Shown here one piece after another: positions 1-10,167 of a DNA stretch of 64,000 bases. The stretch is from NCBI GenBank assembly GCA_037074765.1, contig JBAMDO010000570.1:248001-312000 (forward strand). The letters are read 5' to 3'. The notes under the pieces are model-generated. The model searched no databases. It saw only the letters and a list, made by a program, of their open reading frames with translations, and was not told where the DNA came from. Source of the stretch: Mansonella perstans. Lineage: Eukaryota > Nematoda > Chromadorea > Rhabditida > Onchocercidae. A program made the position numbers and the translations under genes. The stretch's first letter is position 1. Every line of letters begins with the position of its first letter.

Positions 1-478
1 AAATTATTCTGCAATGATGTAACAGTTCGTTCTGTACTTTTTTTAAATTTCATTTGATGGGAAAAAAACAAAGATGTTAAAAATATTTTTTAAAGGTGAA
101 TCATCATTAAGATATCACAAGTGACAATTATAAATGCTTTGATAAATTACTTTGTTTTGAAAAATTTTTGTTTCCCAATAAATCTATTGAAGAGACTAAC
201 TGAAAACTAGAAAAGAATGATAGAAATGAACACGTTATAAATCATCTATAAACTGTCATATGAAAAGGTTGCCATTTTCAAAACTTTTTTTTGTGAATAA
301 AAAAATAAATAAGAATTGTAATTCATCCATTTTTGTTACTTCTTAACATCTTGAATAAAAAAAACGGACTGAATGAGCTAGAAATACAACATTTCTTCTC
401 CAACAGATGATGTTTATCCTCTTATTCGATGAAAATTACACCTGTTGTTGCTATTTGCTAACATTAAAAAAATTTGCC

Positions 479-648
479 AAATTTCATCGTAAATTTCAAC
501 AGAAGTTCGAATTAATTTCAAAAAATGACGAGAGAACTTTTCAAATTATGCAAAATTCCTAGCAAATTTCACCGCAAATTTCAACAGAAGTTTGAATTAA
601 TTTCACAAAAGGACGAGAAAATTTTTCAAATTATGCGAAATTCCCATA
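479..648. repeat. 85-bp tandem duplication
   Basis: Two adjacent copies of an approximately 85-bp unit (479-563 and 564-648) differ by a few substitutions. Each begins AAATTTCA and contains an AACAGAAGTT-GAATTAATTTCA core. The second copy stops at the donor end of the exon at 650-867, so it lies in the intron that follows that exon on the minus strand. No coding potential was seen in the unit. The rest of 1-649 is AT-rich and shows nothing else recognisable. Confidence 0.8.
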
Positions 649-649
649 C

Positions 650-867
650 CTTAAAACGTGCAACACGTTTTTTGTAAGCTCGAAAGAATGAATGCAAAAT
701 TTCATTAAGCAATTCTTGATCATACGATATCGATATACTCCCATCATGTGTTAATGAAACAGACAGTGCGGCGATACTGCGTGCTTCTGCCATTGCTTCT
801 TTCAGCTCCATCAGTTGCACTATGAATTGTGAATGATTCGTTGATGCATTTATTTTTTGTCTCCTCA
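650..867 (-). CDS. Internal exon of an unrecognised gene
   Basis: This is an open minus-strand segment bounded by a clear acceptor (ATTTTAG at its upper end) and donor (AAG|GTATGG at its lower end). It encodes 72 residues, entering in phase 1 and leaving in phase 0. The peptide is mixed polar and helical: a KEAMAEARSIAALSVSL stretch, then an acidic turn, then a basic C-terminal part (FFRAYKKRVARFK). The gene continues beyond the left edge of the window. Its partner exon upstream, at higher coordinates, could not be found with confidence. I do not recognise the family. The splice signals and phase make it a real exon more likely than a chance ORF. Confidence 0.5.
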
Positions 868-2125
868 CTAAAATCACTATCTTGTAAACTTGATTCATTA
901 TAAGGATTCATGCAAAAATGCAAAAATGTTCATGAAACATGTCCTTAGATTTTTTAGATTTTTTAGTGATTCATGATTTATTTGAATCTGAAAATTTTAA
1001 ACTAACATTATGCTCATTAAGAGTTAAGAAAAGCAAAAAAAAAAAGGAAATAATAATACTAAATTAGCTAAATTAAAAGTTATTAAAGGTTAGTAATAAA
1101 GTGAAGTAATAAATGGTCATTGATATTTGATATGAAAGAAAATTATGATATTTCAAGATATTTGATATGAAAGAAAACTGCGGTATTTCAAGACGAACAG
1201 ACCGCGCAGTAAGTATTTTGATCAAGTGAAAAAGAGCTGTTCATTGAGTTACTGCTGTTTGAACAACGAGGTACAAAGTGCAAAGTCCACAAAACAACAA
1301 GTCTAAGAGTACTTCTCATAACAATTCATTCACTACATCATTAACTAAATCGGTCGGCAATAATAGAAAGAAAATGGGTCGAAATATTCACTTCTATTAC
1401 CTCCTGTAAAAATGAAAATAACTTCTCCTCCATAGAGGTTTCACTAATTTTATCCTTCCTTCTCTATTCTTATGCTTGACATAATCGACCTTTCAGAAAA
1501 TAAACAAGTAAGGCCAATCCTAATTACATTATTATTTATTGAAAACTAATTAATTGTTCCACTGACATATCCATTCAGTTCAAGCAAAACTTTTTGTCAA
1601 TACAGAATATTCAAAACTATGCAAATACAAGTGCAGTGATTTCAAGCTCACCTGTTTCAAGTTCGTACTGATCCAGCTATTCCATTACTGTTGTTGATGA
1701 AACAAGCGTTAAGAGTATATTTACTTATTATTATTTTAAACTAATTAATATTCCAAGTTAGTCTTTGTCAAGTTCGTAATATCCAATTACAAAATCCATT
1801 AAATCTTTTACAGTTATTCTGGAATTATCAATCATTAGGTAGCATAGCGGCAATTCATATCAGGTACATGAATTTCAATTAACAACAAGTGACAGGTATA
1901 TTCTTCCGATTCTAATATTTGTAAAATTTTGAATATTTAAAAAATTTGCTAAATGTTTGTTTTTTTCTTAATAAAATAATTGCTGAATAGTTTTTCACTA
2001 TTACAACAATGCTTACCAATATTGAAACTAAACAAGTTGTTCTGTCTCGAAGAAACTCTCATTCTTTATGCCTGAAAAACCCCAGGTGACTATTTCTTCC
2101 TTTCTGTCATAAATAATAAATCAAA
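868..2125. other. AT-rich region without recognised gene
   Basis: No convincing exon was found on either strand. A 36-bp tandem duplication (1123-1158 and 1159-1194, TATTTGATATGAAAGAAAA core) is the only clear structure. It is either intron of the gene containing the exon at 650-867 or intergenic DNA downstream of the exon at 2126-2198. Confidence 0.5.
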
Positions 2126-2198
2126 TCATGCTTCCAATGGTGTAAACATTGCCAGAGAATAGAGTTCACGTCCTTCTCCGTTGATCAAATCAAACCAT
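2126..2198 (-). CDS. Probable 3'-terminal exon of an unrecognised gene
   Basis: A strong acceptor (TTTATTTCCAG) is followed by 24 codons ending in TGA. Only one of the three frames is open; the other two stop within a few codons. The peptide begins WFDLINGEGREL and ends TPLEA. Entry must be in phase 2. No upstream exon could be placed between here and the R3HDM4-like gene that ends at 4085. A minus-strand open segment near 2630-2700 (KRIKSRNLPEA) is a weak candidate. The short WFDL stretch resembles the end of C2-type domains, but this is not enough to assign a family. Confidence 0.4.
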
Positions 2199-4084
2199 CT
2201 GGAAATAAAAAACATTTAGGAAAAGCGTGTTTAATTTAAATTCATTTAAAATTATGAAAATCACCACAACAGGTTTCATATAAGAAACAAACTTAAAGAC
2301 TTAAAGACATCTCCCAATTCCCAGTAAAAACTCCCAATGAACAAGAACAACCAGTGGTTGTTCATTGAAACATTTAGAAATAGTAAAATCAGCAGAAGCA
2401 CTTCATATCATAATATATATTCTAGACTGCATATTTCTTCTCTTTAAAAATAAAAATCTTTCTTACTTGATTAAAGCAAGCCTGAAATCATAAGTTTAGC
2501 TGCTATTCTCATTTTTGCTTCATTATCTATCAAACATCGATACCCCATACTCATACCACAATTTCGTTGAAAAAATATCTCCCTGTCTAAACTTCAAAGT
2601 TAAAACTAAAATTGAGCAGAACAATCATCATCATTTACTTATTATTACTACGCAAATGTACATTCGCTTCTGGTAGATTTCGTGACTTGATTCTTTTCAA
2701 TTCAAATTATTTTTAAAGACTGAAATATGAGTGAAAGGGAGGAAGATGAAGGCATATTTTTCATCACTTATAAACTGCTGAAAAAAAAGTTTGATTTCAA
2801 TTTTATAATAAGATAGTTGTATCCTTTTATGGTATTTCAATGCATCGACAATAAAAATAATAGTAAACAGAAAGCATCATTTAAACACTAAAATTTTAGA
2901 GTTGTGTGATAAAGAAAAAAACCAGTTACAGATATAAACGGGAATAACAGCAAAAGAACAGGTAAAAGTACAGACTAAAAAGCTTCTTCAATCTTTAAGG
3001 AGTAAAATTGATTGACACTAAAAACTGATGAGAGAATACAAGAAATTCTTGAAATACCTTACTTCCTCGATATGGAAAAATCAAATTATACTTCTAATTG
3101 CGATACGCCTATTATTCAACGATAATTAATCGAACAAAACGTAAGTGTAGGGGAATTACATAAGTTGATGCTGGCCTAACGTTCTCACTCGTTTTTAAAT
3201 TATTTTTATGCTATTTCAATCAGTGATCGCGATTAACAGAAATTAAAGTTTAACGTCGAAACATTTCTGATCATAAAAAGGATAATGTCTCCTACACATT
3301 GCTAATCCTGCACTGAAAAAAATTTAAATAAAAAAGAATTTAATGAATTTTTTTCCAATAAATTTAACGGAAAATAATTTCATTAAATTTTCCGTTAAAA
3401 CTGAAGCTATTCTATATCCTCTTTCCTGTTTAAAATACATTGTAAAAAGTAGAACATTAAAAAGTAAGTGTACAAAAGATGATGCAACAATTTAGTAAAT
3501 AAACAATGTTGTTGCTGTTATTATTATTAGTATATGCAGTAGAAATGGTTAGAAAATATACAGAGAATCTTTCAAAAACTTCCATATTTCATCGAAATTA
3601 TTTCAATTTTCGGATCAGCATTTGGATTTAAAACTTTTTTTTAGCAAACAAAAAGATACTAAGTGAGGTAAGTACAAGGAAAATTTAGAAAACATAATCG
3701 AAATCTTCAATTAAAAAAAACTACAAGTATAGACTGTTGAATTACTTGGCATTGAAAAATGAATAAGCCATGTCTTCTTGCACATTCATTGTCAATGAAC
3801 GGAAAAAGAAAATAACTAGTGTTTCTAAAACTAAAATGGTTAAAATTATAGAATTTACTATTCAGTGTACAGTATCACGATTTTTTTTTTTTTTTTTTTT
3901 TTTTTGCAATAATTTTCTTACTAAAACCAAAAAAAAGTTGCAATATCAAACAGATAACTTCAGTCCGACTGAAAAAGCCAAGAAGGAAGATGAAAAATAA
4001 CAACAAACAGATTAGATTAGTATTCATGCCAAACCAGTGAACTTTTCAAAAAACAAAATCTGAAATATTTATTATCAATCTCCA
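2199..4084. other. AT-rich region, no recognised gene
   Basis: No supported exon. A 25-base poly-T run lies at about 3881-3905. AATAAA on the minus strand at 4068-4073, 12 bases past the R3HDM4 stop, is a likely polyadenylation signal. Several short open frames exist but lack splice or start context. Confidence 0.5.
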
Positions 4085-6376
4085 TCAGGAGAGTTTTTTT
4101 CCAACGTTATGAATTCGCTTCAAATAATCAACCAGAGTTTCCGAAGGTGGCCGAAATGAACAATATTTATTGCGTACTTTCACAAGCTTTTCATCACCAG
4201 TACCAGTGACTATGCCTTCAAAGTGCATTTAAAAAAAAAAATTCGAAATTTGAATTTGCAAACAATTAATTAATATTAAAAAGGAAAAAGATCATGCAAA
4301 TTATCAGCATGTTTTTCAGAAATATTTTGATTATTTCTTTCCATTTCCTATTTCTATGAAATTTTTGTTGAGAAAATTACTTTTCGAGAACAGAGAAAGG
4401 TACTGCGATAAAGCATGTATGATAAGACGATGCAATCGTGGTAAAACAGATGAAGACCATTCCGATATTGGTAATCTATTTTTATGGAAAAATTTTCTCA
4501 TTTCCTTCTCATTTATAGCCATGAATTCCTGAAATGAAAATATATATGATCAGAATCAAGAAAGTGGGACCAATGTGTTGGCATACTAAAACATCTGAAG
4601 CACAAAAAACAAACATAGTGAGGCCAATCGAATACAACCTTATTACGTTTGATGCACGATACTGTATTTAAAAAGCATACATACCAATGGTAGTGTTTTA
4701 TGCCTTAACATCATCCTGAACCGTCGGTTCAAACGCGAAAACGAAACTTCGGCTGAACATGACTGACAACTTGAATTTTTACGTTCGGCTGAGTGTAATA
4801 GACGGCCTGAATTTTAACGGTAAGAGAATTATAACAGCTTTCATGGTCCTTTTTCTAGCCTTTTGAATTGCAATAATACTACTGAAGCCATAAAAAAACG
4901 AAAAGGCAATTATGGGTATTTTTCTAACGACCTGCATTTTAGAAATTTAATTCAAATACCGAAACAAACCATCAGAAACCTTCTCTTCAAAACTATCAAC
5001 TTTGTGGGAAGAAGAATCATCACTGCAGGAGCAATGTTTATGCACTTCATCCATTTCGCAGTTTTTCAAGTATTCGCGTTGTTCTTCTTCATTCTTTTCA
5101 ATAAAAGTATTCCAAACCTGAACAATTATTCGCCTCGTGCGACTTCATAGAATTGCAGAAAAAGTAAAACGAACCAAACTATTCAAGAACCACAATCCAC
5201 CTGCATATTCTCCTCTTCGATAAAGAGTTTTGAGAGAGCTGTTACTGTCGACTGTAAGATGTCTGAATAATCCTCGCAGATATCGTCCACATTTGCCATT
5301 GAATATAAAAGACGTGCTATAAGAAAAAAAACACCAGATGGGACGTTCACAGAGTTTTAAAATATGAATTGCTAAATCTTATCACTTAATTTTATTTCTA
5401 AAAAAAATTATACATTTATACTTTGCACAAGTCTATCAAGAAATTGTCCGCTTATTATTCTAATTATGGTGCACATGCACCATACATTCTTTTAAAACAG
5501 CAATCTTCTGTGTACACTACAAGCAGTGCAATTAGCGACTACAATTAATAATGCACTTTGCATGGTGCTTTGCCAAATTCATACGTGGGCCAAACTAAAA
5601 CACAAACAACAAAAATAAACCATTCTCATATCTCCGCTGTTTTCGTGCACCCATTTGTCTCTTCTTTAACATATTTAAATCACCTGTCAAATCATTTAAC
5701 CACTTTACCTTCTTAACATTTCGCCCATCCTGCAAAAAAAATTTCTTATTAATATCCCTCTAATTCAAACCTATTCACAAAGCAATTGAAATTACAACAG
5801 AACTTCGGTTTAAATTAATTAACCAGCGAAACACTTTGCATTCCAGTGAGTTTCATTATCAATCTCATTGTCAACTAAGTAACTGAAAACTGATTTCCCT
5901 TGAACAAAAAAATAACTCAGAAATCATTTCACTCATTTAAACTTAAAACCAAACATTAAAAAACTTACTTTTTGCCTTCGTCGCTGAGGTGTAACATTTT
6001 GAGGGATAATTTCATTATTATTTTCGGATTGAGTTTCCACCTCACTCTCATAATCAACCAAGTAACTGAAAAGTGATTTCTTCCATTAATTTCCTTATTA
6101 CGATTAAAATTTACTTAATCTTCCTCTTTTCCTCCAAATTACAATAAAAATTCAAGAAATCCTGGTATATCACAGTGCCTCTACAAAAGAAGATTACGAC
6201 CTTTTCGCGAGATTCTCAGCAAAATCCATCTACCAGATGTTATAATTAATAAGTGATATATACAGTACTGTACGAAAACATTCTGCAAAAGTTCTTTGTA
6301 AGGAAAAGTGAGCTTACTCATCCAACGTGATATAATCATTTATCAGTAAGCGTGAATTCTGTCGGAGAACTCCCAT
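4085..6376 (-). CDS. R3HDM4: R3H domain-containing protein 4 homologue
   Basis: Eight exons join in continuous phase to 254 residues: 6376-6318, 6065-5969, 5729-5709 (a 21-bp micro-exon), 5594-5540, 5316-5201, 5117-4980, 4528-4381 and 4215-4085 (stop). Recognition rests on two blocks resembling vertebrate R3HDM4. One is VWNTFIEKNEEEQREYL in the middle. The other is the C-terminal R3H-like segment, with R196-x3-H200 in RLIIHALSQY followed by VKVRNKYCSFRPP. A basic patch (QRRRQK, then the micro-exon DGRNVKK) near residue 50 matches the basic stretch of the family. R3H domains bind single-stranded nucleic acid; the specific role of this protein is not established. The donor of the 5540 exon (GTCGCT) and of the 5201 exon (GTGGAT) are weak, but phase and family alignment support them. 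The start is the first ATG after a TTACAG acceptor at 6404. Confidence 0.75.
5835..5882 (-). other. Duplicate copy of R3HDM4 exon 2
   Basis: This segment repeats the acceptor and first about 45 bases of exon 2 (6065-5969). Both begin TTTTCAG then TTACTTGGTTGA or TTACTTAGTTGA, and encode YLVDYESEVET and YLVDNEIDNET. Similarity also extends about 15 bases into the upstream intron. Spliced from exon 1 it is open for 15 codons, but its possible donor (AAA|GTGTTT) leaves phase 2, not the phase 0 the micro-exon needs. Joining it after exon 2 gives an immediate stop. It is therefore a mutually exclusive alternative exon with another partner, or a decaying duplicate. Confidence 0.55.
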
Positions 6377-6404
6377 GTTGCAGTGACACGTGCAGTGCTA
6401 TTCC
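6377..6404 (-). promoter_or_regulatory. 5' leader and probable trans-splice acceptor of R3HDM4
   Basis: On the minus strand AACTTACAG ends at 6404 and is followed by 27 bases of leader, then the ATG at 6376. No in-frame upstream coding sequence crosses this acceptor, so it fits a spliced-leader site. A cis-spliced 5' untranslated exon is the alternative. Confidence 0.45.
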
Positions 6405-7589
6405 TGTAAGTTAATGCTTATGACTGAAATTACAAATGCTCGAAAGCAATGAAAAAAACGGTAAATACATGTGTACGTGTCTGAGTACGTAACTTTATGA
6501 AGGCAAAATCGATTCTAACTGCTTATCAATTTGAACAAACTAAAGTGTTGTTTATTTTAAACAGCAATAAATCAAAATGGCAATGAGCATTTTACTCAAC
6601 TAAACGAAACTTTTTCTGTGAAATAAATAGAAATAATGATGTTGCAAATGTGTGCACATAGGGGAAAATACGATTAAAAATTTCGCGTGACGTGAAATGC
6701 CGTGAAACTTCAGACTCATTAAGATCATCAAAGGATTCTAATGCTTCCGACAGATGTCCCGTTAACCTTCTTAAACTAAAAGCTAATTAATTAGTGATTT
6801 ATTTGAACAACTACAAGATGAACAACGTATGCCGCCGCTATCGTACTCAACGTTCGCATCATGACAAATGTGATTGTTTACAACTCAATAACTCTCAACA
6901 ATAACAATCAATAAATGAGAGATTGAATACAACAAATTTCATTTGGAGTCTTTACAAATTCAAAGTTAAACACGGAAGTAATTCCAGGAAGTAAGCAGAA
7001 AAGTAATTCTTGGACGTGAATTACCACGTCCGTGAAATAAGCGTCATATCATAGAAAAAGAACGTTATGTTTTTCCGCATTTTATGTGAATAAATTATCT
7101 TAAACGCATTCAATGTCACGTAATATTTTCAAGCAATGAACGTTTCAAATACACGTCAAGACGAGTATACTCTGTAGAATCTATTGAAAAGCGCTACTAT
7201 GCTATCTGTTATTTAGGTGAAGCAATTATCAAGAAGTTTTTTGATCTAAGTTACTGTTATTTCAGTTTAGATTACAATTAAATTTTTTTAAATTCAATTT
7301 AATTAATCAAAGTTAAATAAAACTAGTGGTAGCAAGAAGTATGTGTTTCTATGAAAGTAAGTATTTAACTATGAAAGATATACAAATAATGTTTGCGGTT
7401 AGCTTTGCAGGAATTAATAAGCTCAATATTTGTATGGGTCAAATAAGCTCATTGATTGATGAGGATTAACTCTGAACAATTAATTAACCGGAAAAATTTC
7501 ACCAGTAATCCAACAATCGTATACTCATCTAGCTAGCCATAATTCGATCTAATTGAATTGAACCAAAATCTGGCCATTTCCAAACCAGC
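6405..7589. other. Intergenic, nothing recognised
   Basis: AT-rich sequence upstream of the R3HDM4-like gene. No exon, RNA gene or repeat family was recognised on either strand. Confidence 0.5.
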
Positions 7590-7716
7590 AATAATCTATT
7601 CTTGATCTTATGTCATTTTGATCTAAATACTAAAATTAATAGTTAAAGATCAATGATTGATAATTGTTAAGAAGGCATAAATAGGCATTAATGATAAGAT
7701 TATTCACTGATAACAT
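7590..7716. repeat. Direct repeat, left copy, flanking the gltX relic
   Basis: About 127 bases here match 8213-8344 with roughly 88 percent identity by eye. Both share the order CTTGATC, GTCATTTT, TAAAATTAATAGTTAAAGATC, GATAATTGTTA, CATAAATAGGC, then TTATTCACTGATAACAT. The two copies bracket the bacterial fragment at 7755-8030 and the ORF next to it. The 3' part of the unit is the monomer amplified in the adjacent tandem array. Confidence 0.8.
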
Positions 7717-7754
7717 ATGCTCATGTTGCTAGTCACAATTCGATCTAACTTCAT

Positions 7755-8030
7755 TCAATAGGTAACTACGCATTGCCTGAGGCAATATTCTCATTTTTTC
7801 GTAGTCGCGAACACTTGTAGCACCGTGCCTTTTGGACAGCTTATTTCTATCTTCGCCATGAATAAGCGCTACATGCGCAAGACGTGGAATATCACAATCA
7901 AGGCCTGGTATATTAGTAATTACTTAAAAGTATTGATAAGATGGTCAGAACCACGTATTATATCAGCTATTCCGGCATCATAATCGTTAACCATAACAGC
8001 GAAAATATATGTTGGAGTATTGTCAGAACA
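7755..8030 (-). pseudogene. gltX: Bacterial glutamyl-tRNA synthetase fragment (Wolbachia-type transfer)
   Basis: The minus strand encodes a decayed internal piece of a class I bacterial GltX. Reading down from 8027, the peptide [11 protein letters not shown] leads to a [14 protein letters not shown] block. After a disruption come [14 protein letters not shown] and the KLSKRHGA signature loop (7819-7842), then LPQAMRSYL. These correspond in order to the SPTYNF/TPTYM, ITH-IRGDDH and KLSKRHG segments of bacterial GltX, closest to Rickettsiales. The frame is broken twice: a TAA at 7920-7922 replaces a codon expected to be Gln, and a one-base shift occurs near 7905. The nucleotide-binding N-terminal half and the anticodon-binding domain are absent. 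It lies in nematode DNA between two direct repeats, so it is a nuclear relic of an endosymbiont gene and cannot make a working enzyme. Confidence 0.8.
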
Positions 8031-8218
8031 AGTTTTTGTTTCTTATTTTTCAATTGCTTTACTATTATTTCACGCAATCCATTTTTTAAACCTGCCAAGT
8101 GAAGCCTACATAATTTATCAGCATAAAGAATCTCTGTTCTGTTTGCTTTAACCGGTTGATCTTTCGATTGTGTACACTTTTGTATTTCACCAAAATTTAG
8201 CCAATTTTTAATCAGCAT
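8031..8218 (-). other. Open segment adjoining the gltX relic, unassigned
   Basis: About 60 codons are open on the minus strand immediately 5' of the gltX fragment, in another frame. They begin at an ATG and include LNFGEIQKCTQSKDQPVKA and LYADKLCRLHLAGL. Composition is less AT-rich than the flanks, and the segment lies within the same repeat-bounded interval, so it may be part of the same transferred DNA. It does not align with the part of GltX that should precede SDNTPTY. I do not recognise it. Confidence 0.35.
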
Positions 8219-8346
8219 TAATCTAATCTTGATCTTTATGTCATTTTTGATCTATATGTTAAAATTAATAGTTAAAGATCAATGACTGATAATTGTTAGC
8301 AAAGCATAAATAGGCTTTAATGATAAGATTATTCACTGATAACATG
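8213..8346. repeat. Direct repeat, right copy, flanking the gltX relic
   Basis: Partner of 7590-7716. Its last 73 bases (8274-8346) are the first unit of the tandem array that follows, which suggests the array arose from this copy. Confidence 0.8.
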
Positions 8347-8565
8347 AAAGATCAATGACTGATAATTATTAGCAAAGCATAAATAGGCTTTAATGATAAG
8401 ATTATTCACTGATAGCATGAAAGATCAATGACTGATAATCGTTAGCAAAGCATAAATAGGCTTTAATGATAAGATTATTCACTGATAGCATGAAAGATCA
8501 ATGACTGATAATCGTTAGCAAAGCATAAATAGGCTTTAATGATAAGATTATCCACTGATAACATG
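8274..8565. repeat. Tandem array, 73-bp unit x 4
   Basis: Four head-to-tail units start at 8274, 8347, 8420 and 8493. Each begins AAAGATCAATGACTGATAAT and ends near CACTGATARCATG. Units differ at only a few positions, so expansion is recent compared with the divergence of the left flanking repeat. No open frame runs through the array. Confidence 0.9.
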
Positions 8566-10164
8566 TTCATATCATTGATTTGACAATGAAAAGCAAAAAA
8601 AATGAGATGTTAAATTTCTTTGTAATGAATATTTTCTAAATTTAACATTTCATTTTTTTTCTACAAATTTATCAAAATTCGATTCATTGAAAGGATTTTC
8701 TGCTTTGCTAACTAGAAACGGCCCCTATACACTTATATGATTTTACTTTTGTCCTTCCTCTTCTGTATTTGTTTGCCAGTTTCAAATTTGATTGTTGACT
8801 TAATTTATTCATGGATTGTTACCCTTCCTGAGTCTTCATCCTTGACTTATCTCTTCCAACGCTTTTCATCCCTATCACTCTCATATGGTATTATTGATTT
8901 TTGATTTCTATTAATACCAATAAATTTAAATGTTAAATTTAATGCATGTTTTTTGATAAACATGGATAAGTTAGTATCGCTAAGTTTAATTATGCTAATA
9001 TTGAATTACTTGAGTTTAAAATAGCTTATCTAATCGAATAGAAAGCATATAAAAGAGAGAGAGAGAGAGACATATGGTAAATTAGAATAATGGCCATCAA
9101 ATCTCTTTGTTTAATACTTTCTGTCAATATAATATATAATTACAATAGCAATAGTAATAATAATAATTAATACAATTGATGCCATATCGATGATTTAAAA
9201 TGAAGAATTGAATTGATTTGTATGAATTGAATTTGATTTATATGTCTAAAACTGTATTTGATTTGTTTTATTTGTCATGACACATCAAATATTGACTTTA
9301 AATGTTTGCATGTGAACAGAGGGAGAGAATGGAATGAATGAATGATTACAAATTGTTATCTTTGATATATATTGATAAGATTGATCATTTCGATTTTATT
9401 CAGCATTTCTTTTTACTTTCTCTTTTTGTGTCTCCTCTTTTTTCCCGCATGACAATATTTTGCTGTATGGAACAAAACGTGACGATTAAAAATTTCAATT
9501 GTGAAACAAAAACATCTGACGATAAATCATTCGGTAATACCATCCATCCATCCATTTTGTAAAACTTTTTTTTTTTTTCAATTCAAAACTTTTTGGAAAC
9601 ATGATTGATTTTGTCGGTTACAACACCATCTGTGTGTTTTTGTGTGTGTGTGTGTGTGTGTGTATGTATATTTATTAATTAAATTAATTGTTCTTAAAAT
9701 AAGGAAACTTTATAAATTCATAAGTTCTTCATGTAGCCAATTACACTGTCCCATGCCTCTTTAACCGAAATCTTACCAGAAAAAATTTATTTAATTCAAA
9801 TTGGCTTAAGTGATTGGACGAAGTGAGATTTCTTCAGTTTAATGTGCTTATATTTTGCATTGTTATTGTTTATTTATTCAGTTATTTCCGCCCATATCTT
9901 ATTTACTTAGTTCTTAAATCCAACTTACTTAAAAGTTTTGATCCAATTCATCAGTCTATTATGCAATTCCTTTTTTTAAAAGAAAATTTTGTCATTAAAT
10001 TTTATTTTTATTTAACTCTTTTGTCTTTTTGGCAAAAAAAAAAATTATGGTTTTTGACAAATTTTTGACAATTTCATTTTTTTTTTATGAAATGATTGCA
10101 TTGACAAAATGAAGTGACACATTTCATCCTCTGCTGGCCAATATTTTCAATTAATTCATTTTAG
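8566..10164. other. Intergenic with microsatellites
   Basis: No supported exon. A (GA)n run lies at about 9053-9071 and a (GT)n run at about 9641-9662. The open frames at 9338-9562 and 9814-10068 are AT-rich, lack splice or start context and look like chance. Confidence 0.5.
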
Positions 10165-10167
10165 CGA

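Noticed and set aside
4863..5150. Plus-strand 95-codon frame with hydrophobic stretch
   Set aside because: Antisense to the R3HDM4-like exon 4980-5117, which has family-matching residues and splice sites.
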